Shown: piece by piece, positions 51,888 to 61,004 of the stretch
Numbering within the stretch: the stretch's first letter is position 1
Layout of the letters: each line of letters opens with the position of its first letter
Origin: Oscillospiraceae bacterium
GTDB taxonomy: Bacteria; Bacillota; Clostridia; Oscillospirales; Ruminococcaceae
Length of the DNA stretch: 64,000 nucleotides
Assembly: GCA_017472965.1 (NCBI GenBank)
Contig: JAFUNR010000010.1
Coordinates: forward strand, 62,001 to 126,000
Direction of reading: 5' to 3'
Made by a program: the position numbers and the translations under genes
Notes under the pieces: model-generated
Database searches by the model: none
What the model saw: only the letters and a program-made list of their open reading frames with translations
Told to the model about the DNA's origin: nothing

Positions 51888-52682
51888 CTATGAAATACAA
51901 TAAATTCCGGCGCACATGATCACGCAGCCCAACACCGCTCCCAGCGCACATGCAGACGGGCGCAGCCGGTAACCCAAAGGCAGCAGTTCCTTCCAACTGA
52001 CTGCACACATCATCCCGGCAACAATGCAAAGTAAGCCGTCCATAAAAATCGGGCTGATCGCTCGATGCAGGCAGACAAAAGCCAATATCGCTCCGGCCGG
52101 TTCGGCAAGACCGGAAAGCAGAGCCGCACTGAAAGCACGCATTTTATCCCCGGTCGCATAGAGCACCGGTGCAGCGATAACCACACCTTCCGGTAAATTG
52201 TGCAGACCAATGGCCAGTGCAACCGTCGCACCAAGGCTGCGGTCCGTATATCCGGAAAAGAGAGTCAGGACCCCCTCCGGCAGATTGTGCAGCATCACAA
52301 CCGCTGCGGTGACTGTTGCGCTGCGCAGCGCAGCCGCGCGAATCGAACTGTCCGCCGCCTTCCTCCCTGCTTTTTTCATATCACTTTTCGCAAACAGAGT
52401 ACTGCTTTCCGGCAGAACCTCCCCCAAAAGCAAAGCGGCGATCGCTCCAAGGCAGAATAAACTCAAAGCTTTTGCCGCAGCTGTATATGGAGATGCGGCG
52501 GAAAGATACCCCTCAACTGCTTCCGGCAAAAGGTCCGCCAGCGATACCGTGACCATAACGCCCCCGGCAAAGCCCATTCCTGCTGCTGTTACAGATTCCT
52601 TTGCAGGCAGAATCAACGCAGCCGCGCCGCCCACCGCGGTAAATAATCCCGCCAGTAAACTGATCAGCATTGCATATCCCAT
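51888..52682 (-). CDS. ZIP-family metal transporter (ZupT-like)
   Basis: The 264-aa protein has about eight TM segments. Metal-pathway motifs are VVMLHNLPEGVLTLF in TM4 and AIGLHNLPEGVVIAAP in TM5, as in ZupT/GufA proteins that import zinc or other divalent cations. GGAGGCTGTGAT precedes the start. It is divergent from deoC with a 154-bp gap. Confidence 0.9.
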   Translation of the reverse strand: MGYAMLISLLAGLFTAVGGAAALILPAKESVTAAGMGFAGGVMVTVSLADLLPEAVEGYLSAASPYTAAAKALSLFCLGAIAALLLGEVLPESSTLFAKSDMKKAGRKAADSSIRAAALRSATVTAAVVMLHNLPEGVLTLFSGYTDRSLGATVALAIGLHNLPEGVVIAAPVLYATGDKMRAFSAALLSGLAEPAGAILAFVCLHRAISPIFMDGLLCIVAGMMCAVSWKELLPLGYRLRPSACALGAVLGCVIMCAGIYCIS

Positions 52683-52774
52683 ATCACAGCCTCCTCGTCA
52701 AGCCGTCATCACCGGGCTTATAACATGGATATGTGGGAAAGCCTGTATTTTTTCCGGTTTTCCAGCTATGCAGC

Positions 52775-52803
52775 TTGTGAACAAGGGAAAATTGTGCTAT
52801 ACT
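52775..52803 (+). promoter_or_regulatory. deoC promoter
   Basis: TTGTGA (52775-52780) and TATACT (52798-52803) are separated by 17 nt, about 34 bp before the deoC start. Confidence 0.7.
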
Positions 52804-52836
52804 CAAAACAAATAATCAACAAAGGAGAATTTGAGC

Positions 52837-53517
52837 ATGACACGACAGGAGATCACTTGCCATGTGGATCATACCCTGCTGAAAGCCGACGCCACATGGC
52901 CGCAGATCCGCAAGCTGATCGACGAAGCCGCCGCCGACCACACTGCTTCCATCTGTATCAACAGCGGCTTCATTGCACAGGCCGCCGGTTATATCCGGGA
53001 AAACAACCTGCCTGTGAACATCTGCACCGTTATAGGCTTCCCTCTTGGCGCTATGAGCACCGCCGCCAAGGTTTTTGAAGCAAAGCAGGCTATTGCCGAC
53101 GGTGCTGTCGAAGTGGACATGGTCATTGCCATCGGACGGCTGAAAAACGGCGAATATGATTTTGTTCGTGATGAGATCGCCGCCATCAAGCAGGCGATCG
53201 GCGATAACATTCTGAAGGTGATCATCGAGACCTGTCTGCTCACCGATGCCGAAAAGGAAAAAATGTGTGATCTGGTATGCGAAGCCGGCGCGGATTACAT
53301 CAAAACCAGCACCGGTTTTTCCACCGGCGGCGCCACCTTTGAGGATATCGAGCTTTTCGTCCGCTGTGTAAAGGGCCGCTGCAAGGTCAAAGCCGCAGGC
53401 GGTATCCACAGTGTGGAGGACATGGAAAGGTTTCTTGCTCTGGGTGCAGACCGGCTGGGTTCCAGCAGTGCGCTGAAGCTGTTGAATGCACAGGAGATCG
53501 CCAAAGGCGAATACTGA
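52837..53517 (+). CDS. deoC: Deoxyribose-phosphate aldolase
   Basis: The 226-aa TIM-barrel aldolase cleaves 2-deoxyribose-5-phosphate to glyceraldehyde-3-phosphate and acetaldehyde. It has VDHTLLKADAT, VEVDMVIAIGRLKNG, the Schiff-base lysine in ADYIKTSTGFSTGGAT and a second lysine in KVKAAGGIHS. The start is ATG 52837, 9 nt after AAAGGAG; the TTG six bases earlier is too close to the site. A single-gene unit between its own promoter and terminator. Confidence 0.96.
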   Translation: MTRQEITCHVDHTLLKADATWPQIRKLIDEAAADHTASICINSGFIAQAAGYIRENNLPVNICTVIGFPLGAMSTAAKVFEAKQAIADGAVEVDMVIAIGRLKNGEYDFVRDEIAAIKQAIGDNILKVIIETCLLTDAEKEKMCDLVCEAGADYIKTSTGFSTGGATFEDIELFVRCVKGRCKVKAAGGIHSVEDMERFLALGADRLGSSSALKLLNAQEIAKGEY

Positions 53518-53536
53518 TCCCTTATCTGTATCGCTA

Positions 53537-53582
53537 CAGCAAAAATCGGAGCTGCCAATGTGCGCAGCTCCGATTTTTGCTG
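53537..53582. terminator. Bidirectional terminator with 19-bp perfect stem
   Basis: CAGCAAAAATCGGAGCTGC pairs perfectly with its complement across an 8-nt loop, between the convergent deoC and GH36-like genes. Confidence 0.92.
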
Positions 53583-53595
53583 TATTTTTTTAATT

Positions 53596-55158
53596 TCAGC
53601 ACATCTGTGTTCTTTCCCACAGCATAGGCGACCAGAAACCGCCTGTCCAGTCGAACTCCTTTACAGTGCCGTTGATCAGCCATTTTTCAGGCGTTGTATT
53701 GTATCGCCAGTCCAAAGGCTCGGCGATATCCGTCTGCAAAGCATTATGCACCCATGCGGCACGCAGATCCGCTTCCATCTGCGCTGTCAATGCAGAAGGC
53801 TGAGCCGAAACGAACAGCGGTGTACCGCTGCAGGCCAACAGCTCCAGCCACCGACGGTTCAATTCCCACGGGATCTCTCTGCCCAGGATCCCCACGCAGT
53901 CGGCATCCACCATGTAAAAGCTGCCATTTTGCGGCAGACGGAATGCAAGCGTGTTTACGCCCATGGCACGTGTGCGGTTCCACTCTCTGCCGCTGGTATC
54001 ATCGCCGATGCGGTTGATCTCCACCAGACCGGCGCACAGATGCGACACCGTGTTGCATCCAAGGATCATCATACCGCCGGAAGCCTCGCGGATCAGACGG
54101 TACAGCTCCAGCGTGATCTCCGCACCCGTCTTTTCTCTGTCATAGAAACTCCAGTCCTTCTGTCGGGTGATAGAGCCCTTCAACAGATACCCGTAATCGC
54201 CGAACATATCCACCGTGGTAAAATCATGCTTGATCAGTTCAAAGCCCCACGAGCGGATCCTTTCGAACAGATCCCGCAGATACTCCTTGACCTGCGGATG
54301 AGAAGGATCGAGAAATGTGAGTTCCTCCCCTTTTTTCAGTCTCCATTCGGGATGTTCCTCCATTGCCTGCAGATCCCGCAGCGGACGTACCCAGATACCC
54401 GGACGGACGCCCAAAGCTTTGAAATCAGCAGCAACAGTACTCATATCGCCGTACCGGTCATTGCCCTCCCACGGCCCGGCACAGGGGTTCAGTTGCCAGC
54501 CGTCATCGATCACCATGAACGGCGGATTGGGATTTCCACCCGCCAGCTGCGCCACCACTGCCGCATCACGGCGGATCTCTTCGCCCGAACTGTTTCCGTA
54601 GGCATAATACCAGTTATTGCTGCCGTAGACAGGCTGCTTCGGCAGCACAGGTGCAGGCGACATTGCCGCACAAAATCGTTTTGCCGCTTCAAAGGCTGAA
54701 ATGCCGCTGTAGCTGCGGCTCAGTACCGTTGCCGCATGGAGCTCCCGCTTGCCCAGCCGGACTCCCCTTGCGCCGCAGCGCACATCAAACCAGCCGGTGA
54801 CTCCATGAGGATCGCACTGAAAGCTGACAAAGCTGCCCGGCTGCACCATAACACCGCAGCCGGTGATCCCTTCTTCGCCGGCGGCAAGGAAATACCATGG
54901 ATAAAAAGCCGTACAGTCCAGCGGCCGCCAAGCGAGATCTGCGTAGGAACGTTCCCATGCGTCCCCCAGTATTTGCACCGGACCTTTTATTTCCTGCTCC
55001 CACCGTAAGCAAATGAAGGCGGGATCCTGTTTTTCGCAGCGAAGGAATATTCTCATTCCTTCCGGTTCGCATTCGAATCGCACCTCCGCTTCCGATGCAG
55101 GTCTCATATTCTCCAACAGTACACGGACACCGTCCGGTTTTCGCATAATATTCAGCAT
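53596..55158 (-). CDS. GH36/GH-D clan alpha-galactosidase-like glycosidase
   Basis: The 520-aa protein starts at MLNIMRKPDG (ATG 55156-55158) behind AAAGGAGA. The catalytic barrel shows the clan GH-D pattern: PPFMVIDDGWQLNPCAG, GVRPGIWVRPL, FELIKHDFTTVD (nucleophile Asp in KHD) and INRIGDDTSGREWNR (acid/base Asp). It is shorter than large GH36 enzymes but includes an N-terminal beta domain. No signal peptide. It lies downstream of gntR in the same operon and faces the GPH permease unit, so it likely hydrolyses an imported alpha-galactoside or related sugar. Confidence 0.8.
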   Translation of the reverse strand: MLNIMRKPDGVRVLLENMRPASEAEVRFECEPEGMRIFLRCEKQDPAFICLRWEQEIKGPVQILGDAWERSYADLAWRPLDCTAFYPWYFLAAGEEGITGCGVMVQPGSFVSFQCDPHGVTGWFDVRCGARGVRLGKRELHAATVLSRSYSGISAFEAAKRFCAAMSPAPVLPKQPVYGSNNWYYAYGNSSGEEIRRDAAVVAQLAGGNPNPPFMVIDDGWQLNPCAGPWEGNDRYGDMSTVAADFKALGVRPGIWVRPLRDLQAMEEHPEWRLKKGEELTFLDPSHPQVKEYLRDLFERIRSWGFELIKHDFTTVDMFGDYGYLLKGSITRQKDWSFYDREKTGAEITLELYRLIREASGGMMILGCNTVSHLCAGLVEINRIGDDTSGREWNRTRAMGVNTLAFRLPQNGSFYMVDADCVGILGREIPWELNRRWLELLACSGTPLFVSAQPSALTAQMEADLRAAWVHNALQTDIAEPLDWRYNTTPEKWLINGTVKEFDWTGGFWSPMLWERTQMC

Positions 55159-55188
55159 GATCCGGTCTCCTTTCTCCATCCGGCTTTC

Positions 55189-55866
55189 TCAGTATTCATC
55201 CGGATATTCCCCGGGCTGCGCTGTAGCTTTTTCCACATCGCGGTTAAGCAGCGCTTTATACACCTCCAGCTTGATGCTATACATTTTGTGTGCCCCAAAC
55301 TGTTTGATATACCACAGCCAAAGATGGATGCTCTCCGGCTTGAAAGAATGATACAGCAGCGGCAGCAGCACATTCCCGCTGAGTACGGCCAATTCATGAT
55401 GAAAAACATACACCGCTTCCGCTGAATCCTCCGGTGTTTTCGCGCTGCCAATGGCTTCCAGCACCGGTGCGATCTCTGCAAGCTGCTCATCTGTGGCCTT
55501 TTCTATCACAAGCCGCATACACAGCTGCTCCAGCACCTGCCGGACCTGCATCAGAGAGGCGACCTCGTTTTTCCGCATGATACCGCCGTTGTATCGCATG
55601 ATGGCGATCAGCGTTTCGATGGTACCGGTGCGGCGATAATCACGCACAAAAGCCCCCTTGCGCGGAATGATCTGCACAAAGCCCAGCTTTTCCAGCTCGA
55701 TCAAACCGGCACTGATCACAGGTCGGCTGACCCCCATACGAACGGAAAGCTCCCGCGCCGGCGGAAGCTGTTCCCCCACCGCCAGCTCACCGGACAGAAT
55801 CATATTCTCGATCTGCTGCACAAAAAGATCCGTCAGCGAAAGCGCCTGCAGCTTATCGAACCCCAT
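55189..55866 (-). CDS. GntR-family (FadR-type) transcriptional regulator
   Basis: The 225-aa protein starts at MGFDKLQALS (ATG 55864-55866) because AGAGG is about 9 nt upstream; earlier ATGs lie on the site itself. The winged helix (LTDLFVQQIENMILSGELAVG, LPPARELSVRMGVSRPVISA) is followed by an all-helical FCD ligand domain (VASLMQVRQVLEQLCMRLV, FHHELAVLSGN). It very likely binds TGGTATTACCA, found after the start sites of both its own promoter and the divergent permease promoter, and represses both until a sugar ligand is present. Confidence 0.9.
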   Translation of the reverse strand: MGFDKLQALSLTDLFVQQIENMILSGELAVGEQLPPARELSVRMGVSRPVISAGLIELEKLGFVQIIPRKGAFVRDYRRTGTIETLIAIMRYNGGIMRKNEVASLMQVRQVLEQLCMRLVIEKATDEQLAEIAPVLEAIGSAKTPEDSAEAVYVFHHELAVLSGNVLLPLLYHSFKPESIHLWLWYIKQFGAHKMYSIKLEVYKALLNRDVEKATAQPGEYPDEY

Positions 55867-55899
55867 GGACATCATCCTCTCGTTTTGCATCAACTGCAT

Positions 55900-55912
55900 C
55901 TGGTAATACCAA
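55900..55912. promoter_or_regulatory. GntR operator 1 (own operon)
   Basis: CTGGTAATACCAA lies about 10-20 nt downstream of the predicted gntR start site. The core TGGTAATACCA matches operator 2 exactly; together they define the site. Confidence 0.8.
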
Positions 55913-55926
55913 CTGCATTCACCTGC

Positions 55927-55955
55927 ATTTTACCGTGAATTTTACACATTGTCAA
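55927..55955 (-). promoter_or_regulatory. gntR-GH36 promoter
   Basis: On the minus strand, TTGACA (55950-55955) and TAAAAT (55927-55932) are separated by 17 nt. Confidence 0.8.
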
Positions 55956-55996
55956 GCCCGGTGTTTTCGCAATACGCTGAAATTATTTTGGGGTCA

Positions 55997-56025
55997 TTGA
56001 CAGCGCCAAACTGTATTGATATGAT
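55997..56025 (+). promoter_or_regulatory. GPH permease operon promoter
   Basis: TTGACA (55997-56002) and TATGAT (56020-56025) are separated by 17 nt; the start site is expected near 56032. Confidence 0.82.
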
Positions 56026-56039
56026 ACAATTGAAATTTA

Positions 56040-56052
56040 CTGGTAATACCAG
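56040..56052. promoter_or_regulatory. GntR operator 2 (permease operon)
   Basis: CTGGTAATACCAG is a perfect 13-bp interrupted palindrome between the predicted start site and the AAAGGAG ribosome site of the permease. It lies exactly 140 bp from operator 1. Confidence 0.82.
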
Positions 56053-56065
56053 AAAGGAGAACTCC

Positions 56066-57517
56066 ATGTCTGCAAAACCTCTTGCCCAAAAGCAGAAATT
56101 CACCACCACCTTTACTGAACGAGGCAGCTTCTGGTTCTATGGCATCGGTATGCTGTTTTACTACCAGATTGTCGGAAGCTATCTGAACACCTTCCTGCTG
56201 CTGCGCGGCGTCGATCTGGGAAAGGTCGCACTGATTTTTCTGGGCATCAAGATCTGGGATGCCGTCAACGATCCGCTGTTCGCTTTCATTTTTGACCGCG
56301 TAAAATTCAAAAAGGAAAAATGCCTGCCCTGGCTTCGTATTGCAGCATTTCTTATGCCGCTTGCCTCCATTGCCGTATTCAATATGCCCGGCAGCTGGAG
56401 CGAAACCGGCAAGCTGATCTGGTTCGCCGTCACCTATATGCTGTGGGATGCCGCATATACCGTCTGCGATGTGCCCTTCTTCTCCATGACCACCACCATG
56501 ACGGCCAACATGGATGAACGCAACACCCTGTTTTCGGTGGCGCGTGTCTTCCATGGCGCCGGCACACTGATCTGCTCCACGATCATGACCTGGCTTGTGG
56601 GTGAAAAAGGCGGTATGAGCTTTGGTCTTGCCTCTGTCATCGTGTGTGCCATCGGCTTTCTCTTTACCATCCCGCTGATGTTCCTCGGCAAAGAACGCTA
56701 TGCGATTCCGCCGAAAGACCCGAATGAGGCAGAGCAGAAATTTACTCTCAGGGAAATGCTTTCCTACCTGAAACAGAATAAATACCTGACCATGATGTAT
56801 GGCTGCCAGATCCTGTGCGGCATCTGCGCCACCGGCGGTGCAGCCGGTATGGTGGGCACCTACTATCTTTACGGACAGACCACCTTCGGCATCATCACCA
56901 CATGGCTGAACATGATCCCTGGTCCGGTTCTCGGTATGCTGCTGCCGCTGATCCTGAAAAAGATCGACCGCTTCAAACTGTACATGGCCTGCAATATTTT
57001 CACACTGTGCTGGTCGATCATCAATTTCAGCGCCTATTTCCTTGGCTGGCTGAGCGTGCCATGGGCGATCTTCGGCTCCATCATCACCGCCGTTCCCACC
57101 ACTCTTTCCGGTCTGGTGGCATATATGTTCACTCTGGATGCACTGGAATACGGCAAATACAAAACCGGTATTGATGCAACGGGCATCAATTTCGCGGTGC
57201 AGACCTTCTCGGCCAAGATCCCCGGCGCTTTCAGTACCGCACTCGGTACCTTCCTGTTGAGTCTGACCTCCTTTGTTCTGGTGGAAGCCGACAGCATCGC
57301 CGATCTTGCCAGCTCCGGCATCGTCCAGACCGAACAGGCCATCACCGAAATGTGGCTGGTCACCCAGATCCCCGGCCTTGTAGCGGCGCTGATCTCCTAC
57401 ACTCTTCTGCTCTGCTTCTACAAGCTGCGCAGCAAGGATGTCGCTGTCATGGCAAAATGCAATGCCGGCGAGATCACCCGCGAAGAAGCCGAAGCTCAGA
57501 TGTCCCGCAAATATTGA
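56066..57517 (+). CDS. GPH-family sugar:cation symporter (MelB-like)
   Basis: The 483-aa protein has about twelve TM segments. Start ATG 56066 follows AAAGGAGA. Family features: WFYGIGMLFYYQIVGSYL in TM1, KIWDAVNDPLFAFIFDR (the conserved cation/sugar aspartates and the D-x-R loop), YMLWDAAYTVCDVPFFSM in TM4/5 and DALEYGKYKTGIDATG in the second half. It imports a glycoside, probably the GH36 substrate. It leads an operon with the serine hydrolase gene. Confidence 0.9.
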   Translation: MSAKPLAQKQKFTTTFTERGSFWFYGIGMLFYYQIVGSYLNTFLLLRGVDLGKVALIFLGIKIWDAVNDPLFAFIFDRVKFKKEKCLPWLRIAAFLMPLASIAVFNMPGSWSETGKLIWFAVTYMLWDAAYTVCDVPFFSMTTTMTANMDERNTLFSVARVFHGAGTLICSTIMTWLVGEKGGMSFGLASVIVCAIGFLFTIPLMFLGKERYAIPPKDPNEAEQKFTLREMLSYLKQNKYLTMMYGCQILCGICATGGAAGMVGTYYLYGQTTFGIITTWLNMIPGPVLGMLLPLILKKIDRFKLYMACNIFTLCWSIINFSAYFLGWLSVPWAIFGSIITAVPTTLSGLVAYMFTLDALEYGKYKTGIDATGINFAVQTFSAKIPGAFSTALGTFLLSLTSFVLVEADSIADLASSGIVQTEQAITEMWLVTQIPGLVAALISYTLLLCFYKLRSKDVAVMAKCNAGEITREEAEAQMSRKY

Positions 57518-57541
57518 TCCCGGCCTGGAAGGAGTACATTT

Positions 57542-58657
57542 ATGGCAAATTTCACCGACTTGCTCACCGTACTGCTGGATGAGCACATGGAAGAATTCGG
57601 CCTGCCCGGCTATGACTGCGCCGTCTGGCGGGACGGTAAGGAAATATACCGGCGCATGGTCGGTGTGGCAGATCTTGCAACAGGCGCCCCCATCACCGAA
57701 AGCACCCTGTACAATATCTACTCCAACACAAAGGTCATCACCTGTGTGGCTGCATTACAGCTGTACGAGCAGGGTGCATTCCGGCTGGATGATCCTCTTT
57801 CGCTGTATTTCCCCGTATTCACCCATATGCAGGTACGCACAGCAGATGGCGGCCTGACCGATGCGAAAAATCCCATCACAATCCGCGATTTATTCCGTAT
57901 GTCTGCCGGGATCGGCGACGGCGATGACTATAAGGAAATGGGCATGCGCTTTTATATGGAAACCGGCGGTGCGTGTCCTTCGGCAAAACTGCCGGAATAT
58001 CTCGCCGCCTGCCCGCTGCTGTTTGAGCCTGGTACGCAGTTCCGTTACGGCATCTGTCATGAAATGCTTGCCGCACTGATCGAAAAGCTCAGCGGGCAAA
58101 GCTTCGGCGAATATCTGAAAGAACATATTTTCCAACCGCTTGATATGAAGGATACCGCCTTTTCACTGGATGCACTTGAAAATAAGTCTCTGGCAAACCA
58201 GTACCGCTACAACGGTGCCGCACAGCCGCTGACCGAATGCGGTGCAGCCAACTGCCTGATCCCCCCCATCCTGCGCGAAAGCGCCAGCGGTGGTCTGATC
58301 TCCAGCGTTAATGATTACATGAGGTTTCAGCAGGCTCTGGTCTGCGGAGAGCAGCTTCTGCGCAGAGAAACCATTGATCTTATGCGCGTGGATCAGCTGC
58401 ACGGCACCATGCGTGACGGCTATGGCTACACCCATCTGGGCATGGGCTACGGATTAGGCGTGCGCACCGCTCTGGGAAGTGCTGCCGGTGACGCGCCCGC
58501 AAGCTTTGGTCCCTTCGGGTGGGGCGGTGCCACCGGCTCTTACGGAGCTATCGACCCGGAAAACAGGCTTTGTGTATTCTATATGCAGCATGTGTTCGGC
58601 GCCGATGATGTCCGCATGATCGAGCGTTTCCGCGATGTCATCTTCGCCAATCTGTAA
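57542..58657 (+). CDS. Beta-lactamase-family serine hydrolase
   Basis: The 371-aa protein has the SxxK motif in YNIYSNTKVITCVAAL (about residues 61-64). The second motif is FRYGICHEML, where most relatives have YxN, and the third lies in PFGWGGATGSYG, where class C enzymes have KTG. There is no signal peptide, so it is cytoplasmic and unlikely to be a resistance enzyme. An esterase acting on acylated glycosides would fit its place after the permease; this is inference. AAGGAG precedes the ATG, 24 bp after the permease. Confidence 0.85.
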   Translation: MANFTDLLTVLLDEHMEEFGLPGYDCAVWRDGKEIYRRMVGVADLATGAPITESTLYNIYSNTKVITCVAALQLYEQGAFRLDDPLSLYFPVFTHMQVRTADGGLTDAKNPITIRDLFRMSAGIGDGDDYKEMGMRFYMETGGACPSAKLPEYLAACPLLFEPGTQFRYGICHEMLAALIEKLSGQSFGEYLKEHIFQPLDMKDTAFSLDALENKSLANQYRYNGAAQPLTECGAANCLIPPILRESASGGLISSVNDYMRFQQALVCGEQLLRRETIDLMRVDQLHGTMRDGYGYTHLGMGYGLGVRTALGSAAGDAPASFGPFGWGGATGSYGAIDPENRLCVFYMQHVFGADDVRMIERFRDVIFANL

Positions 58658-58676
58658 AGCCGTTTTCCTTTCCACC

Positions 58677-58716
58677 AAAATCACCCTTCGGCAGTATTGC
58701 CGAAGGGTGATTTTTT
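58677..58716. terminator. Bidirectional terminator
   Basis: The perfect 17-bp stem AAAATCACCCTTCGGCA / complement has a GTAT loop and T-run, between the convergent serine hydrolase and YihY genes. Confidence 0.92.
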
Positions 58717-59617
58717 AATCTTCTTTTTCCGTTCGCTGTTTTTGCAGCACAGCATTCAGCTCTGCGCCCAGAATCAGGATGACCGCCGTCAAATACAGCC
58801 AGATGAGCAGCGCGATCACCGCCCCAAGCGTGCCGTATATAACAGAATACCGCGCAAAATTCTCCACATAAAAGGAGAATCCCACACTGACAGCCATCCA
58901 TGCGCTCAATGCACATATCGCTCCGGGAAGAACCGCCCGCAGCGGCTGACGCTGATCCTGTGAAAGCGCATACAACGTGCTCAGGGCCATATACATAACC
59001 ACCGCAAGCAGCACAAAGCGGATGAAATACCACAGGCGGAGCAAAACATTCGTCAGCGGCAAAGCCTGTACCGCCGGGAACAGCGCAAGAATGCGCGACA
59101 TCACCCACTCGCCTGCAATAGAAAAAAGCAGCGAAAGAGCGATTGTCAGCAGCAGCACTAATGTATACACAAACTGCCACAGCGTATACAGAAACGGTCT
59201 GGCCGGTTTGGGCAGATGATACGCCCGTCGCACCGCGCCCATCAGTCCGTTAGCGGCACGCATTGGAAACCACACCGTAAAAACCAGCGCGAAGCTGAAT
59301 AATGCAGGACTGGAATTTTGGGCCACATGCATCAAATACCCTTCTGCAAGCGATACGATCTCTTTGGGCAGAAATCGCGCCAGCGCATGGGTGACAGCAG
59401 CAACATCCAGCTGCATCAATCCCAAAAGATTGCTGACAAACAACAGCAGCGGGAACAAAGCAAACAGCAGATAATATGCCAGCGCCGCACCGTTACGGCC
59501 TACATCGTGCTCAAAATAGCCCCGTATCACCTGCCGCACCGTCATTTTCAGCCTTCGCCAGCCGCACTTCCACCTTCCGGCGGTTTTTCCACCGGACTTC
59601 TTTCTTTTAAAAAACAA
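58715..59617 (-). CDS. YihY/BrkB-family membrane protein
   Basis: The 300-aa protein has six hydrophobic segments and the family pattern GAALAYYLLFALFPLLLFV, RAANGLMGAVRRAY and YGTLGAVIALLIWLYLTA. I place the start at TTG 59615-59617 because GGAGG lies exactly 7 nt upstream; the TTG/ATG seven codons earlier has no ribosome site. Function is not established for the family. Confidence 0.88.
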   Translation of the reverse strand: MFFKRKKSGGKTAGRWKCGWRRLKMTVRQVIRGYFEHDVGRNGAALAYYLLFALFPLLLFVSNLLGLMQLDVAAVTHALARFLPKEIVSLAEGYLMHVAQNSSPALFSFALVFTVWFPMRAANGLMGAVRRAYHLPKPARPFLYTLWQFVYTLVLLLTIALSLLFSIAGEWVMSRILALFPAVQALPLTNVLLRLWYFIRFVLLAVVMYMALSTLYALSQDQRQPLRAVLPGAICALSAWMAVSVGFSFYVENFARYSVIYGTLGAVIALLIWLYLTAVILILGAELNAVLQKQRTEKED

Positions 59618-59692
59618 GCGGCCACCTCCGGACATCAACTATATACGCTCTGCACTATCCGTAAAACGAAAGCGTTTTACACTTCTTTCTGC

Positions 59693-60808
59693 TCAAAAAT
59701 GCTCGAACAGCCCAACATGACGGTTGGGAAACGCACGGAAGAAATCGGCGCAATCCGTCATGATCTCCACACCGTGCATGTACCGTGCTACATCCGCGCC
59801 TGTGCTCTCGTACCCGAACACCAGCTGCGTAAATGCCTGCAGTTCAACCGCAAGATCACACGAGGCATCCGATCCCATGCGCGACACCTGCGCCGAACCG
59901 TTTTCGTACTCTACACACCACACACCGCAGGTTTTCGGCGCACTGAAGGCGGTGACATCCTTCTCCGTCACTTTCACAGTAAAGCATCCCTTCTCCACCG
60001 GATACTGCACAGCACGCAAAACCTTCTCCACATCGTTAATACGCACCATCAAATCCGGCATCACTGTGATTCCCGTATGCGTATAGTGGCGCAGACGGCG
60101 CTCGATCTCCGGCGCCATGGCGGTATTATGCAGCACGACCCGCTCAAGTTCACCATCAAACATCCGCATAAAGCCGAAAAGCCTGTCAAGTGCGGCCGGC
60201 GAGGTAAATACAAGCTCCCGCACATGTAATACACCCCGTTCCATATGGTTCACATTCAGATGATTTTCAATATCATACAGTATGTAACCGTCAGCGCAGC
60301 CATTTTCATCGCGGGAAAGATAGATCCGCTTTGCCGTATCCTCCAGCGGCCACGGATAACCGCGGCGCTCAAACATCAGGTTGCGTTTTTTCGCAAAGGC
60401 ATTGTAGAGAGCATCCAGCTGCACTGCATCCGCTGCGGTACAGCGGATCAGCTTTTCGTACCGCGGTACAAAATCCAGTGCACTGATAGGCATTTCCAGA
60501 ATCCTGTGATCCGCCACACGCTCAAAACCGAATTTTCGGTAATAGGCAAAGGAAAAGGGATGAAGCACCGTGATCGGGCAATCCTCCCGCTCGGCAAGCT
60601 TTTCCACCTCGGCCAGAAAATTCCGCACAAGTCCCATGCGGCGGTATTCGGGTTCGGTTCCTACACCGCCTACCGTCAGTGCATTGACCAACGCGCCGTT
60701 CAGATGCGCACGGCGTACCGTACAGAATCCGCGGGAAGCGTTACTGCATCCCTCCGCGGTCTGCGTCAGGAAAAATCCGCCGTTTCGTTTTTCTACCATT
60801 ACTTTCAT
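59693..60808 (-). CDS. Eis-like GNAT N-acetyltransferase
   Basis: The 371-aa protein has two GNAT-like halves plus a C-terminal SCP2-like domain (CDLAVELQAFTQLVFGY), as in Eis. The acetyl-CoA loop is in VGTEPEYRRMGLVRNFLAEV, and the motif YYRKFGFERV follows. It probably acetylates an amine or aminoglycoside-like molecule; the substrate is unknown. AAGGGGGAAAG precedes the ATG. Confidence 0.85.
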   Translation of the reverse strand: MKVMVEKRNGGFFLTQTAEGCSNASRGFCTVRRAHLNGALVNALTVGGVGTEPEYRRMGLVRNFLAEVEKLAEREDCPITVLHPFSFAYYRKFGFERVADHRILEMPISALDFVPRYEKLIRCTAADAVQLDALYNAFAKKRNLMFERRGYPWPLEDTAKRIYLSRDENGCADGYILYDIENHLNVNHMERGVLHVRELVFTSPAALDRLFGFMRMFDGELERVVLHNTAMAPEIERRLRHYTHTGITVMPDLMVRINDVEKVLRAVQYPVEKGCFTVKVTEKDVTAFSAPKTCGVWCVEYENGSAQVSRMGSDASCDLAVELQAFTQLVFGYESTGADVARYMHGVEIMTDCADFFRAFPNRHVGLFEHF

Positions 60809-61004
60809 TTTCTTTCCCCCTTCTTTTCAGCAGCCGGCTGCGGCATAGCCGCCGCAGCATACCTTTCCATTCATAAAGCAGCATACTGCGCGGCTTTCTG
60901 CCGCTTCCGGATTTTTTCAATTTTAAGATAACACAGCCAGCCGTCTTTGTAAAGAAGCCACAGGGATTTTTCCACACACGCCTCTTATAGAATTCGCTTC
61001 GCAT

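Noticed and set aside
55994..57586. 530-residue minus-strand open frame
   Set aside because: Antisense to the GPH permease, which has a promoter, operator and ribosome site.
60837..60858. Terminator from GCTGCGGC/GCCGCAGC hairpin between GNAT and TepA-like genes
   Set aside because: The 8-bp stem lacks a T-run on the minus strand, so it was not called.
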